Shown: one piece after another, positions 11,398 to 24,895 of the stretch | Position numbering within the stretch: position 1 is the stretch's first letter | How the letters are laid out: every line of letters starts with the position of its first letter | Assembly (NCBI GenBank): GCA_000727475.1 | Contig: KL647307.1 | Location: 1,322,895 to 1,386,894 of the forward strand | Reading direction: 5' to 3' | Length of the DNA: 64,000 nt | Source: Sarcocystis neurona | Taxonomy: Eukaryota; Apicomplexa; Conoidasida; Eucoccidiorida; Sarcocystidae | Made by a program: the position numbers and the translations under genes | The notes under the pieces: model-generated | What the model was told of the DNA's origin: nothing | The model's input: the letters and a program-made list of their open reading frames with translations, nothing else | The model's database searches: none

Positions 11398-13673
11398 TTC
11401 CTATCCGCAAACAAGAATCTACGCAGAGGTGTATTGGACATTCTTAGACACGGAAAGATTCCGCATAGGAACGGGTTCAGTATACTCGACATCGGCATCG
11501 TTCGTGTCTGCGACAGATTTCCATTCCGTGTCAGCACACACTGTAGTTCGACGCGCATGCATATACAGTCAAGAATGCCATTAGATTGAAATTGTCGCGT
11601 CCCGAGTAACAGTACTGCTTTTTTCTTCGCTCCTGCTTGAGCTGCCGTTTCCTCGACAACCTTTTCCTTATGTACGCTGCGGCCGCCGCGCCTATTTTTT
11701 GTCTGCACCAAAAATTGTTTGTTACTACCAGGCACTGAGAAGGCGTTTTGTTGTGTAATGCTGCTATTCAGTCACCCGATGTTGGTGAACAAGAAAGACA
11801 TAATCGCTGCGATGCTACCATCTGAGAAATGGGGTATTTCTGTTTCCCTTACCTTATCAGTGTACGAACACCCTGGTAAAGCAAGAGGTACGCACTGCAG
11901 CGGGCACCTGCAAAAAACAGGTGCCGCGTCGCCTCCGCCTCACTATTTTAAAAGCGCTGCAGAGTTCTCATGCATTGAGGGGCTCTTAGGTTCTCTGCAC
12001 ACGTACGGTAGTTGTCCTTGAGTGATCCTTCCCCGCAACTGCATCCAGCGTCCCTCAGAACAGCCTGCTGTCGACGTGGTATTTGTGACCCACCACGGTA
12101 GTGTTATGAAACCGTACGGGACACCGCTTAGCATCTCACGCTTTATTGTACTGAGTCGTGAATTAGAAAAGGCATCATTCTTCCTCTGGTACGACACGCA
12201 ACAGCATGCCACACTAACATGTAACAAAAGTCAAGCTTCAAGTGCAGTCAACTCGTTGCGCACCTGAAAAAGTGATTTCTCTCAATTCGCAACAGTTTCG
12301 GTGAAGTTTAAAGCATTAATTTCTCCAACAAGACTCTATTCCTTTCTCTCGTCTCGCGAGTGAGTCCGTGTACACGTTTTGCACAGGACGAAACTTGCAG
12401 CCCGCCGTGTGCAGGCGTACTTCATTTTGGTCTGCAAGAAGATGTGGATCCTCTCTATGTGGACGCATGTTCGAAAAAGCACTAGGAAAAAAGGTGTTCT
12501 TTGGACGTTTCGGCTGTTAAATAATGTCGTAAGCAGGAAACGCCAACATGTTGTGGGGTGAGAACACATTCGGGTCCACGTAAAAACCTGCGTGCGCCTG
12601 CATACAGATAAGTACCCCTTTTCCGTCGAGACCATAGGGTCGCAACCGGTTGCGATTATTAGCAAGTCTAAGTGCACATCGACAGACATACTTCGAGGAT
12701 TTCGCTACTGCTCTGTATGTCTACTTACATACGCGACAACTGACTGAATGTTTCCTCACGGTGGGTGCACTTGGCTACCCTGTTTGCCCAGCGCGTACAA
12801 CTTTTTGTGCAATTTGAAACAACAAGCCCTCTGTTGCTTCCTCCGCCTCCCTTGTGGATGGAGTACAGTATATTTCTCCATACGGGAACGTTTCAGCCTA
12901 GTCATACCTTGCCACGTGGCTGCAGATCGCGTGTAGTTGACTTAGCTACCGAAGAAGTCCGCTTAAAAATAACGTGACAACCATAGAACTTGTAGTCTGT
13001 CTGTGAAGAAAGTACAGAGAGAAGCCTCACCTTACACGCCCAACACTTGTACTCGATTTAGTATTTCGTATACCTGATATCTCCACGCACAAAAAGCCCG
13101 GCTCATAGTAAAGTTGTCTGCGTACACTCTGTTCCTGTTGGTTCGGGCTAATCCTGATGCACCTGTGGGACGTTAGGGTTAAGTCTTTGCCCACTGTGAT
13201 GTACGCGCCCCCTGCGGACGACGGCACGAGAAGTCACGTCATTTACAGCAAGTTTTCACATTTATGCGTCTTCTGCAAAACTTCGTCATTACCTGTTTGT
13301 GCGGCGATCGCCGAATTGAAGAGGTGGACTGCTTTATTCTGTACAGATGTATGTAGTGAAACAAACATAGGCAAGCCTCGTGAAGCATTCTCCAGTAGTA
13401 AAGGAGCCGGCTGTCGACATGAGTGAGCTCTGTCGGCTCAAACATATCTGCGAGTGCGGTGTCCGTGTGCGACGAGCACAAGCGTACCCTCCGAAAATTC
13501 GACCTCGGACTTGTTCATCGCACAAATACGGAGGCTATAGTTCCCTGCGACTACTGGTGGGAAGGAGGGGCCGCACCCTGCATGTCTCTGCCCTTAATTC
13601 TGTCACGGCACTCCACGTCGTGCCAGTGTACACGTGCGTGTATTCGCTGATAATTCTTGACACATTACTTCAG

Positions 13674-16600
13674 TGCGGACGACGTCTCCAACAAACGTTC
13701 AACCACTGGACGGGAACCGACTTGGTACAAATCCTAGACACTCTGAAGCATCAGGGCTACTGGTGGGGACCGGCAACCAGAGGAAACAAGCAGCGGCCAC
13801 AGAACAGTCCGAGAGAGCAGCTGCGGCGGTAGGGAAGCCTTACAGGAAGGCTGTTACCAGCACAAACACGGCAGTAGGGCCACAAGAAACACAAGCCAGC
13901 AGCTGCACACGCGCCACGCAAGGCCGCGTGGGGTTCACTGCATGCCCCAATTCGAAGCCGTTGCCATCTTGCAAAAAACTTCATCCTGCTGCTTCTACAG
14001 AGGGCGGCAGACCAGCCGCTGCGAAACCAGCAGGCAGAGGAGCAACGGCAGCTCCTGAAAATCCGACAGCGGCGGTCAACTTCAACAGTGTTTCACCAGG
14101 TCTTGTGCCTGCCACCACCCCCTCTCCAGTAGGATGCACAGACTCGTTTGGTACTGCTGTTCAGTGTAATCTGAGGACGGGTAGCGCTAATGGTGAAGGA
14201 CTCGCTCAATCCGTTCCGCCTTCTCCGCGAGTTCATATTATGGCAGCTCCCCGTCGCTCCTTTACAGCAATTCGGATGACCGTCGCCTCAGCAGCCGCAG
14301 CAGCAGCAGCAGCCCGCGCAGCAGCGACAGCAGCAAGGGCCGCAGCAATAACAGCTGCTGAAGAAGCGCTTACTTCGAAGAGAGCTTTCTGTCTGTGGGA
14401 AGACAGAGAAGTGTGTCCAGCAGGCCCTGTGCTTGTGGAAGAGGCGCGCGTACCTCTGGAAAAACTCGAACTAGCTACAGCATTGCTAGGCGGGTTTATC
14501 ACCCACAAGTGCAGGCTCTCCACAGAAGACCTCATTCGGGACACGCTTGCAGCAGAAACAAAAGCCGATCAGAGTGCACTCAGAGCAGCGGCAGCCGAAG
14601 CCAATGCTACGGCAGCGGCCGTCGCCGCTGAAACTGCCGGAGGGAGTAGATGCCGATCGGCTGCCGAATCCCGCATGCATGCCTTTTCGAGTTCGACCCT
14701 GTCAAATGCGAGTACGGCAACTAAGACAGCTCCATCTTCGCCAACTGCACCAGCGTCGACGCGAAAACGAAGCGATGTGGTTTCTAGTCAAGCGAGAAAC
14801 GGAAGTGACTACGAGGACGCGCCCGTAGAGGGTGATGCAGCGGGGTCTGGAAAAGGAAGAGGAGGGGGCTCCATAGGTTTGCTGCGCCGCACAACTGAAC
14901 GCAGACGCCTGGGTACGTGTTTTGCGGATGACGACAAAGACGGGGGGGAACGTCTCTCCGGTACGGCAGCTGGTGGAGATGACGCTCCGCTGAAGCGTCT
15001 TGAAGGGCGCCGAGGAGCCCAGGTAATGCTGGGTCCTGTAGCAGAAGCTCAGTTGAGGAGAACCACGCTACAGTTACGGGGGGGACATGATTTTGCTGCA
15101 TTTCTTGCAGCAGAAGCAACGGCAACAGAAGCACAAGCGAATGCGGCTGGTGTGCCGCTGGACGTTGCAAGATGGCGTGTGGGACGGAGGCGGGCGATAT
15201 GTCGATTGATGCTCGCAGCGAATGGTGAATCAGAAGCAGACGCAGACGAAGGGGAAGGCGAAAAGGGAAGCGCGCTTTCTCCTACTAGATTCGTTGAGCA
15301 GGACGAAGCAGATGAGACTGGAAGCGAGCAGCTACCTGCAGGACGGACACCTGGTAGTCGCAGGCAGCGTGATACGAAGTTGCAGGTCTTTAAAGTAGAA
15401 GGAAGTGCGAAGTGGAACAGCACACGGCAAGACCAATCGACTTGTACCGGAGAAATGTTGGTTTCGAACATGCAACCAGAAAAAAAAGTCACGCGCCTCA
15501 CCCACCGGAGCACTCGCGGAGGCACAATCATTCGTACGAACAGCGGACACAATTACAGCAACACCACTCGATTAGACAGCAGCGACGTGTCACACAGCAG
15601 CAGCACGAGCAATAACATAAGGACAAGGAGCGCCAACATCGGACTGAACGTCCCCGGACGGGACACTAATAGACAAAGCAGTTTCAGCGGCAGCAAGTCT
15701 GGCCCGATTAACGAGGGTGAGCGTGTCCGGTCATGTGAAAGACGGAACGAAGGGCTTAACAGCAGTTTTGAAGCAGCAGATAGCACGCTGGCAAGCGCTG
15801 CAGTTGTTCGCGGAGGAGGTGACACCTGCAAAAGCGTCACGAGCATCCGCTGCGGTAGCAGCCGCGGCAGCAGCCGCAGCAATCCCAGCAAGTGCTCCTC
15901 CATCGATAGCAAAGAGGAGATTAGAAGGGGGCGGCTGTTTCGACTTTCGAGGAGATGTACATCCGCTTCGGCCGCCGCAGAGGGCGCCTCACCACTGTCC
16001 TCCGGTGCCGCTGGGGGTAACACCGCATTATCGGCTGTCAAGTCTTTGCGCGCAATATACTGGCAGAGAACCAAGCTGAAGTGGAGTGTTGGCAGCAGTC
16101 AAGAAGGTGGCACGAGGGCAAGCACGTCTGACGTTTCTGATACAGTTCCTGAGTCAGCAGGCGCACGTGAGGAACTGAATTACGTTGCGTGTGAGGAAGT
16201 AAAAGATGTTGATCTTCAGAAACGTCTGAGAAAGGTTTCGATATTTCTTCATATGCTACGCCGTTTGCTTCCGTCACTGCAGCACAGCAACGCCACCCCA
16301 CAGCCTCCGCGACAACAACAGGATAAACAACAGGAGCAACACCAGCAATGCGACCAAAAAGCAGCGCCTTCAAGTGAGCAGCGCCAACGGTACGCAACGG
16401 AAACACCACACGAGCCGGTAACAGGGACCAAAAAAAGTATATCTCCTTACCAGACTGTTAAAACCCCGGAAAGCAGTTTGCTCGCTGGAAGAGGTAAGCA
16501 GCTTCAACTGTCACCTCCTCAGCACGACGACACATCCAACAAGTGGGTGAGTGATGAGCACCAGAGGGGGGCGCCAGGAGTGCCGCAGATTCCTGGACAA

Positions 16601-19600
16601 GAGGACGCTACAAACTTGGTGCGTCTAGTGACCTCTAGAGCTTTTACTGCAGCGTTTGGAGATCTGCTGCAGCAGGCCTTCGCCACGCTGCTGGATTCAG
16701 CGCAGCGGCAACAAGGCAACTGCAACGCTCTGCTGCTACATTGTGGCGGATCAGCGGGACCAGAAGCCGTCAAGCATGGCGGCCTGCCTTCAGAACAAGG
16801 GTCCTCTCAGCACCCGTACACCTTACCAGGAGCCGCCAGGTGCTGCAACCGCGACGGCAACTCGTGCTACCGCCACACCTGTACGTGTGGCAAAAGGTGC
16901 AGCATCAGTGACATCCGCAACCCGTCTAGGCAATATGGTGACGAGGGGGGAAGGACACTAGAAACTTGTGAGACTTGCTGCGCTGTAGCCAGCACTCGCC
17001 CTGTTCGGCAAACAAGCGGCAATACCACCTGTTCGCGACCTAAACTAAGATGTCATGTAGGAGGTGCTGCAGATACAACATTACCAGCAGCTGGAGAAAC
17101 GGCCCCAGACAGCCGGGCAAGTGCCGCGACTGACCCGTACGGCCGGCTGGTGTTAGCTTTGCAAGGTCCAGATGTTACTACGGACTTCTTAAGCCCTTTT
17201 TACATAGAACCGGAAGCGCGCTGTGCGCTCCCAACAGGTGCGTAAGAAGAGGAGGGGCTATTTCGTTACCGAGTCAAAAGACTAACCTGCGCAGTGGTAA
17301 TTCCTGAAATGTGAACAGCAACGGACGTTGTCGCTGCAGCGGCCTTCTGCCCGTTCAGGGGGCAGAAACTATTGGGAGAAGCCAGGTTGCTGATGCTTTA
17401 CGCAGCAGGCGGATACATCAGAACACGCACATAAACCAGTGACGCACTTGAAAGTGTCCTAGTCCAAGAAATTGAGGCCATATCGTCAGACTCCTCAGCC
17501 ACTGTCAGCGCATTAACTATTGGGGCATCTATGGCAGCACACGTGGGTACAGAGCCAGACTTGAGAGCAGATACAGATGGTAGGGAGCAACAAAATTAGC
17601 TGTCGAACCAGCAACACATGTGTCGTCGTCTTCCCCTTTAGCCGTAGCCCGACACGTAGTAACACTACTAAGTATCGTCAGCCGACTGGGGTCCAGTCTT
17701 ACTGCTTGCGGTAACTGCCCCTGCAGGACAGACCCAACAGCTGCAGAAGCGGCGACGCCAGATGCTGAAATCATAAGTGGATGGTCATTACACCCACAGA
17801 ACGGAGGACAGCGGAACAGCAGCAAGACCCCGCAGCCGTGTTTCGCAGGGAACAATGAAAGCATGTGCAGCAGCCAGCCACTGCGTGCGCAGGGTGTCCA
17901 CTATGTTACGCTAAGGTTGGATGAGAAACGCAGCCCTGGACTCCATGCACCTCGGTTTGATGCGTGTACTTTCGTTTCCTCGCGCATGCATTATTTACAG
18001 CAACACCCTGCGCTTGTAGGTACACGACCGGTGAGTACCCTTCCTACCAGTAGGCTTGAAGAGGACACAAAGCGCGCTGGCGTTAGAACTTCTGCAGGTA
18101 CACACGAGTCAAACCGCTTGTCTGCCGTGTTGGTGATACTTCAGCCATTATTGTCCTGCTGAAGCTCTTGAGCCGCGGGTACGTGATCAGCCTTAAAGTC
18201 TCAAGCCCCCGTGGAGAAAAGTTACGGTGGGAGCGACCTTATGCTGCTGAGTGGCGCCACCTCCTGCTGTCAAATCAGAACAGCGTGGCGCGACGATTCC
18301 GTCACGTGCAACAGAAACAGCAGGAGCTACGACCAGATGACCTGCAGACGTACCACCACCAGCAGCAACCTCTCGACCTTGTTCTGCCACATAGAGAGGC
18401 TCCCCCCTCTGAAGTGCTCTCGATGCTGCGCAGACGTCTGCGACAATACGCTGCAGCAGTGGGAACACAGCAGCACGAAGACAACGCATCAGGTGTTGAT
18501 GTCAGCCACAATACAGTGCAGTGGACACCCTCGACAGAAATTCAGAACACGGAGGACTCGCGCGTCCTTACATGCAGCAACAGTCCACAAAAGCAGAAGC
18601 AGCAGCAAGAGTCGCTGCAGCAGCATCCACAGCAGGACCGCCATGAGCAGCCAGTGAAGTGCCGCGTATTCGGTTGTTCCGAGTCTTTTGCTGACGAGCA
18701 CACGGTGTCTTTGAAGCAAGAAGAGAACATTAAAGTGCCGCAATGTGGAAGCCTGGGCGCACCGGGGATAACGCCAGACAACACCGTTAACGCCGCTTCT
18801 ACCCACGGAACCGTTCTAACGAGCGCTCGAAGAGCAAGTTGCTTATCCAGCAGTGCTGCCGTACCCCTATCATCCTCCATTCCTGCAGATACGCCCGGCT
18901 CTGACACTGGCCTTCACCGACCCAGTGGTCCCGTGCCACCACAACCTACTCCTTCAACAGCTCCAGCTGCCGGTGCTGCTCGTCCCACCTCTCCTGCTTC
19001 TACTGCTGCCGGAGCCTCTGTAGCTAGCGGACCTGGTGCTCCTCCTAATGATCCTCAGTTTGTCTTCACTGCATCCGATACTTCGCCGAGGGACCCACCA
19101 GCACAGCAGAGACTGCATGTGCACGGCCAGCAAACGTCAGGGGACGGAACAGACCCAGACGCATCAATGAGCAGTAGTGACCGAGAGACCACGCCGCTGC
19201 ATGTGCCTCTTAAAAAGACACAGCAGCGGCCACGTATCTCATTTGCCCTCCCTGTTGACGGAGCTTGCAACGGTTCTCGGACAAGTTCCAGCACGAAAGA
19301 CACCCCTGTGACAGCAGGAGTGTCAACCGTAGCAGCAATGCCCGCAGCCTCGCGAGCCGCCGCAGTCGACTCAACGACAAATGGGGCGACAGAGTGCCAC
19401 GTTGTTGTGTTTGGAGAGGAGGGGAGCAGCCCGCAGCGACCAGCAAGGGGAAGCGCTGAAATGCAAAAGCCCACGCGCAGCTGCTTAAAAACGTCACCAT
19501 CCGTGTCTGTTGGCGGTGCGCCACAAGGCATACTGGGCACAAAAACGGCCCAAACCACGAAAACAGCACCGGCCGAACACTCGATTCCTTTAAAAGTGGA

Positions 19601-21852
19601 ATTGGGAAGCTGCTGCGAAGCCGCGTCAAACGAACAGGGTGACCAGAAAAGGAGAAGCTCAAATTGCGAAGGCGGCCGCGACAATACCACAAATGACAGC
19701 AGCATTTCTACAGGAACCAAGGGGCGTACGACTAGTAGAAGCAACACAGACGCTTCAGGCGCCCCCACTGGAGGCAGCAGCGACAGGAATGAAATCATCG
19801 ACAACAGTGGCGTGAGTAGGGAGAAAACACAAAGAAGTACTCCACTCGAGCCATACATGCGCGCCGGCTGCAATTCTGAGATCCCCTCTGCGGTTGGCAG
19901 CGAGAGACCGATGCAGGAGATGCGCGGAATGCTCGTGCCGCTCTCCAAGACGAATGAACGTATACGCGTCCCGTTTGTGTCAGTGACTGGTACCGCAGGA
20001 CCTTATGCGGTGTGGAGAGCTAAACAGGGCGTAGCACTTCGATGGGCTGTACGCGAAGAATGGGGGAATTCAAATAAGACGTACCCGTACCAGTGGCCGG
20101 GTCCTATACGGTTGCGCAACACCAAACACCTCTGCAGTGACTGCAGAAGCAAAACGTGTGTTTGCAGTCAAGGCAGCAGTGGCACCTTTAGTAGCGGCAA
20201 CGGAAGCGGCTACATTTGTGCCGACTGGATCAACGCAGACAACAGTAGCTACAGCAGCCAAAGCAGCGGTCTTAACGAATACGGTACTGAAATGTCAGAG
20301 ACAAAGAGAGAAGAGGAAACAATGTCGAGACACCTCGATCCAACTTCAACAACACCACACTGTGTGAAAGCAGCAGCGTTAGCCGCTGCGGAACCTTGTA
20401 TCTCTAATGAGATGCAACGGGCAGAAGACCGCGGTCGGTGTGTCACACCTCCCACACTTCTGAGCGGATGGGATCTTGGCTATGCCTTGCGTAAGTTGGT
20501 GCGCCACGACTCTCCTCTCGTACCCACTTGTGAACCTCAAAGTGTAGCAGAGCTGCAACACAAGCGTTCACGTTGTAGTGCAGTCCTTGTACTTGCATTT
20601 GATCGCAAAAATGTATGTGTCTCAGTACATGTCTTCAAGTCCTCACAGGATTCCAGACCTTTTGATACCGTAAGCTGGTGCGCCACGACTCTCCTCTCGT
20701 ACCCACTTGTAAACCTCGTCGTGGTCCAGTCCTTGTACTTGCATTTGACTGCAAAAATGTGTGTGTCTCAGTACATGTGTTCAAGTACTCACAGGATTGC
20801 TAACCTTTTGATACTCTGTTTCTACGAAGGTGTGTTACAACAAGCTCTTTCGTGCAGATTAATCCGTTTGACGTGTATGTCCAGCTGCGATCCACTAGAA
20901 GAGTGCATTTCAGACTGTTCAAAGCCATCGTTTACCATCATTTTTTACCGGCACACATTCCGACGTATGTGTGCGTATGTGGAAACGCATATGTGTTTCG
21001 TCCCAAGTGCAGCTCCGTACACACGTGCGGACTCTCAACGGATACCAAGCATGGGGTGAGCGAAGCCTGCGTCTTGTGAGGCGAATTGAGCCCGTCGTTT
21101 CGTGTTCGTGTCTTCAAGTCCAGCAAGCGGCTTCCGCACCATATGCACGACCACGGTGTCTAGCGCAGCTCCTTCAATGGTCGCTGCTAGAATTTCTGTG
21201 TTACGTGCTGTCAGCCACATACTTGTTCAGTACCCCTTCGTGATACTTTGCCGTCCCTGCGGTTTCGTTGACATCACCTGGTGGAGCTTGTGCGGGTGAG
21301 ACACTCGCACTGTGACTGTGGTCTGCTTCTGCCGTAGCACCAGTTATGGAGCACCAAAACTTTTTCAGGAAGACACCCCCGGTCAAAGCTGTGTATTTGG
21401 ACGAGCAGCTACGTGATCCATCGCATCAACCCGGTGTAGACGCTGTGACAGCAGCAGCAGCCGCCGTGCCAGAAGGAACCAAGATGTCACAAAAGAGGGA
21501 AAATACAGCCCCTCCTACTTTATGTAGATCGATTACTGGCTACATCTCCTTTCATATCAAGGAGAAAATGATGCAACAACGCCCGCTGTCAGCAGCAGGC
21601 ACGGGGGCAGGCCCTGGAGTAGTTCCCCACCACAGGGGACTTGCACGGGCAAAAAGCGCAAGCTGCAACATCAGTGACAGCACGTCCAACAGTACTTCTA
21701 GAACAATCATCGCCGCGTCGTCCACAAATATTTTGGACCGTATGAACAGAAACAACTGCCAAGAGCCTTACGACCGCAGCCCTCAACAGAGCAACAGCGC
21801 CCCCAGCATCATGCTTAGGTGTTGCTCTCGCAGCGAGCGCAACAGCACGTGA
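13674..21852 (+). CDS. Very large low-complexity (HAAR-type) hypothetical protein, four exons
   Basis: Four plus-strand exons join in phase: about 13674-17237 (donor GTGCGT), 17642-18030 (acceptor CTTCCCCTTTAG, donor GTGAGT), 18165-20490 (donor GTAAGT) and 21338-21852, ending at TGA. The frame totals about 2,265 codons. The true start is uncertain: no good ATG precedes residue 189, so a 5' exon probably exists upstream. Most of the protein is Ala-, Ser-, Gln-, Thr- and Arg-rich without a recognised domain. An Ala run sits near residue 205 (14288-14363). Two Cys clusters stand out: CCNRDGNSCYRHTCTCGKRC (16836-16895) and CSDCRSKTCVC (20131-20166), which could bind metal. More ordered patches are KRLRKVSIFLHMLRRLLPSL, RIRVPFVSVTGTAGPYAVWR and EHQNFFRKTPPVKAVYLDEQ. 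I do not recognise a family. Proteins with homopolymer runs like these are typical of Eimeria. The joined frame is well supported; the function is unknown. Confidence 0.65.
14288..14363 (+). repeat. CAG-type triplet run coding poly-alanine
   Basis: CAG/GCA triplets read in the GCA frame give a run of eight Ala, then AlaArgAla and AlaThrAla blocks, inside the first visible exon of the large low-complexity gene. This is the usual style of homopolymeric amino-acid repeats in Eimeria genes. Confidence 0.75.
20491..20816 (+). repeat. Tandem duplication that copies the 5' splice site
   Basis: Two diverged copies, 20491-20669 (179 bases) and 20670-20816 (147 bases). Each starts with a consensus donor (GTAAGTTGGTGCGCC and GTAAGCTGGTGCGCC) and each ends near CTTTTGATAC. 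They share long blocks such as CCACGACTCTCCTCTCGTAC and AGTCCTTGTACTTGCATTTG; copy 2 lacks about 30 bases in the middle. The repeat starts exactly at the intron that follows the 18165-20490 exon. Confidence 0.85.
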
Positions 21853-23257
21853 ACTCAGTAACCAGTTGAAGCGTCACGCTTTATAACTTCTTAAAGGCAT
21901 CTGGCCCAATGTTTCAATACCTTCAAAGCATTTACGCGAAAGGCTGATGTGAACCCTAATTGTTGCCGGTGCTACGGAAATGTATGAACACATTTGATAG
22001 CCATATAACCATTTGCTCTGTTATGGGTGTAGGTGGTCGCTTCGTGAGTCGTGTGAGCTTTGCTTTTCCTTCACTTTCTGTGGCACTTATACGGATGCAG
22101 ACGTGCATGGTGTTGTTTGCCTCAACTTTCGAAGTTTCCGCAGCGGTCGAAGTTATTTCGTAACTCCTTCCCTGCTGATACGTGGAAGCCCTGTGGGATT
22201 TCCTCAGCCGGCACTACAGTGTTGTGCTTTCCTACGTTAAAAATAGAACGACTGCACTTCGAAACATGACTTCAAGTTTTGCACCAGCTGGATGTGCCGA
22301 ATGAGGGGTGATTGAACTTGACAGGCTACACAAAGAGGGTACACTGCTTTGTCTGTATGTATCTATGCTTGGGTTTGGAGTGTGTTGGCCGGCACGCACG
22401 CCTGCATCTGCGGCGATAGACTAATCTGGGAAGGAGCCCATGAGTTTGCGTCGACCAAATGGGAAGTTGCCATTCGCTATCGGTTCGGCTGTTAGTCTCA
22501 CCCTCTGTGTACGCATTTCCGGGTAGACACACGCGCACTTGAAAGTACCTTCAAACAACTTTAAGCATACATTTATCAGGTGACTAGCGGAAGGTGCTGC
22601 TAAAGTGTAGACGCTGGTACGGGCACCAGTCAGTTTCCTACGGTAGGGTTCACCAACGTAGGCTGTATTTTGGCGACAGGCTGTGCAACTTTCCCTGTAG
22701 AGATGCCTACTGAAGTAGTTTTGCGACGAAACGGGAGAAGACAAAGGAGTGAGCCTCGCACTGACTGCATGTATACGCAGACGCTGCTCAGAAACCCCAA
22801 ACGAAAAGCAGGCAACTCTGTCCTAAGACGGACACGTATTGGAAAACCTTGCCTGCATCAATTTATCTGTTGCGGGCTAGGGTGCACGCAAGTGTACAAC
22901 GTAGTTGGGTACGCACAGTTCCATAAAGACACGACTTCTTAATGCATGTCTACTCGTGTACGCATACACATATTTAGGGCACACACGTATGCACGGGACA
23001 ACGGCTCTACATTTCCCACCACATACGAAGACCGGACTGTGGCCAGAGATGTAATTTTGCACTGATTACGCTTGAGATGCTTCCCCTTGGGTCAAAGTTA
23101 GGGGCTACACTTTAGTCCAGAAAAGAAGGGAGTGCTGCACACCATTACTCGGAGCACGAAAAGCCAGGCGATTTCAAGCGCACGGGTTCTTGTAGACGTG
23201 AAGGTTCCGTATATGATGGCTGAATGTAGATACACGTGAGGGGCCGGACACTTACAC

Positions 23258-23282
23258 GTCTCGGCACGTGAGGAGCCGAGAC
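23258..23282. repeat. Inverted repeat, 8-base stem
   Basis: GTCTCGGC and GCCGAGAC flank a 9-base loop holding ACGTGAGGA. A second, tighter hairpin follows 84 bases later. Confidence 0.6.
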
Positions 23283-23366
23283 GCCTTACACTTGGTAGGG
23301 GTGCGAGCTAGCGACGTCGGTTATGGCACAGCACTGGCAGTAGTTGTGTGGAGCCAAAGCCATCCA

Positions 23367-23388
23367 TATCCGTGCTTGTGCACGGATA
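23367..23388. repeat. Inverted repeat, 9-base stem and TTGT loop
   Basis: TATCCGTGC and GCACGGATA flank the loop TTGT. There is no T-run after it, and the host is eukaryotic, so it is not read as a terminator. Confidence 0.6.
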
Positions 23389-24895
23389 CACAAACCTGAT
23401 TTTCTTCAAAGCGTCTCACATCAATACTGTTTTCTTTCTTCGCCGGCTGCATTTGGACGCAAAAGACGGCGTTAGGCGATTCCACACAACGTGCAACGGT
23501 TGCTGTGTTCTACGTACTTAGAATCAAAGCTGTTATTTGTTGCATATTCTACACAAAATCCTGTACGCCCTTTGAATCTACCTGCGAAGAGATCAGATGC
23601 GAACAGAAGTGCACACTGCCCAGTCTTGTACTCCCCGGTACCTTACGGAACTTCAGCAGCCGTGACATACTAGAGCCACACAAAGGATCAAAATTGTGTT
23701 CTATGAGGTTAATTTCATGATCTGCTCTCTCAAGGTACAAGCATCCGCGAAAGATGCTGTCATTTGCTTCTAGGCACCTTTCCTGGGTGGAAGGGCACAC
23801 GGTAGCGGTATGCGCGTCCGTCGTGGAACAGCCGCAACAGTACCCGTGAGTGTGCGACGCCACGACTCTTAAATTCTGTGCACCGCAGTACAAACAAGGA
23901 ACTTTTTCAGGCAGTCGTACGCACATTCTGCCTCGTGCGCCCCCGGCATCTGATACCAGCGGCAGCGCTGGGGGTCTCGAAGCAAAAGCTCGAATACGTT
24001 TTTTAAAGCTGTTAGCTGCTAACCTCTACAAAAACTGTTCCCCAACACAGTGACCCTAAAGGCGCACACCGCACTTTCGCCTGTAGTGCACCTGTGGTAA
24101 GGGCTTGTTGCTACGAAGCTAAGCAGCCCTTCATACAGCAGTACAAGATGCGTTGCCGGACGCAGCAGCGGAAGGCGAATGCTCACAATGCAGGAGAATC
24201 TCTCCGTCGTCCTACTGACCGTTGACACGAGCTTGCCGCTGTGCCGTCCTTCGTGCTCGAACACGCGCTTCACTCCTGCACGACTGATATCAAAAGAGCA
24301 CCCCGGACACCGCGTTGCGCTAAGCAGTTATTTTGCTTCTTGACTGCATACGGGTTTTCCTGCTTCCATGCCTGTCACAAGTGCGTCTGTGCATACTTGT
24401 GCGCGTATTTAGCTTATGAATAATTGGTTTGACACAATGGCTGACGCAGTATTTTGTATAGTCTGGTGATCCAAATCCAACTGCAGACACCTGCCTACAC
24501 GTAGTTGCACACAAGTAGGCGTACACTTGCGCACAGCTACAGGCATTCGGCCCCTCGAAGCTGCGTGTGGAACCTCTACGCATCCACGGGGGCCCGACAG
24601 AGGAAGTATCGTACAAACTGCAGCGACGGAAGTCTTGCCTTACCAGCAGTCTTAGACTTAAAGTTTTTTCCACTGCAGGTACTTGCTGCTGCGGAAGAAT
24701 CATCGAAGTTTGCAGCCACACCCTTCGGGATGCTGCACTATGTCCGTCGTGGCACGGCGCATACATCTGGAAGTAATCATAGTGCAGATTTTGACGATGT
24801 GAAACTACCACACTGGTGCCTCTGCAACCCCCGGGACATCAGAGTCAGCCACTAGCGCGGCGGGAGCGATGTGCGATATGGCCTGTGCCACAGAT

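Larger units (their letters stand above)
7048..13673. other. Long stretch without a recognised gene
   Basis: No conserved protein motif found on either strand. Minor candidates: a 67-codon ATG frame at 8341-8544 plus (ends MLFDHAGLHLWKQE), and a minus-strand frame at 11735-11580 with basic, coding-like composition (TKNRRGGRSVHKEKVVEETA) behind a possible acceptor. At 13423-13650 plus there is a frame with CDEHKRTLRKFDLGLVHRTN that could be a 5' exon of the large gene that follows. Palindromes sit at 7490-7509 and 11356-11397. Confidence 0.4.

Noticed and set aside
19055..19948. 297-codon minus-strand frame
   Set aside because: Opposite strand of the 18165-20490 exon, whose joints agree in phase on both sides.
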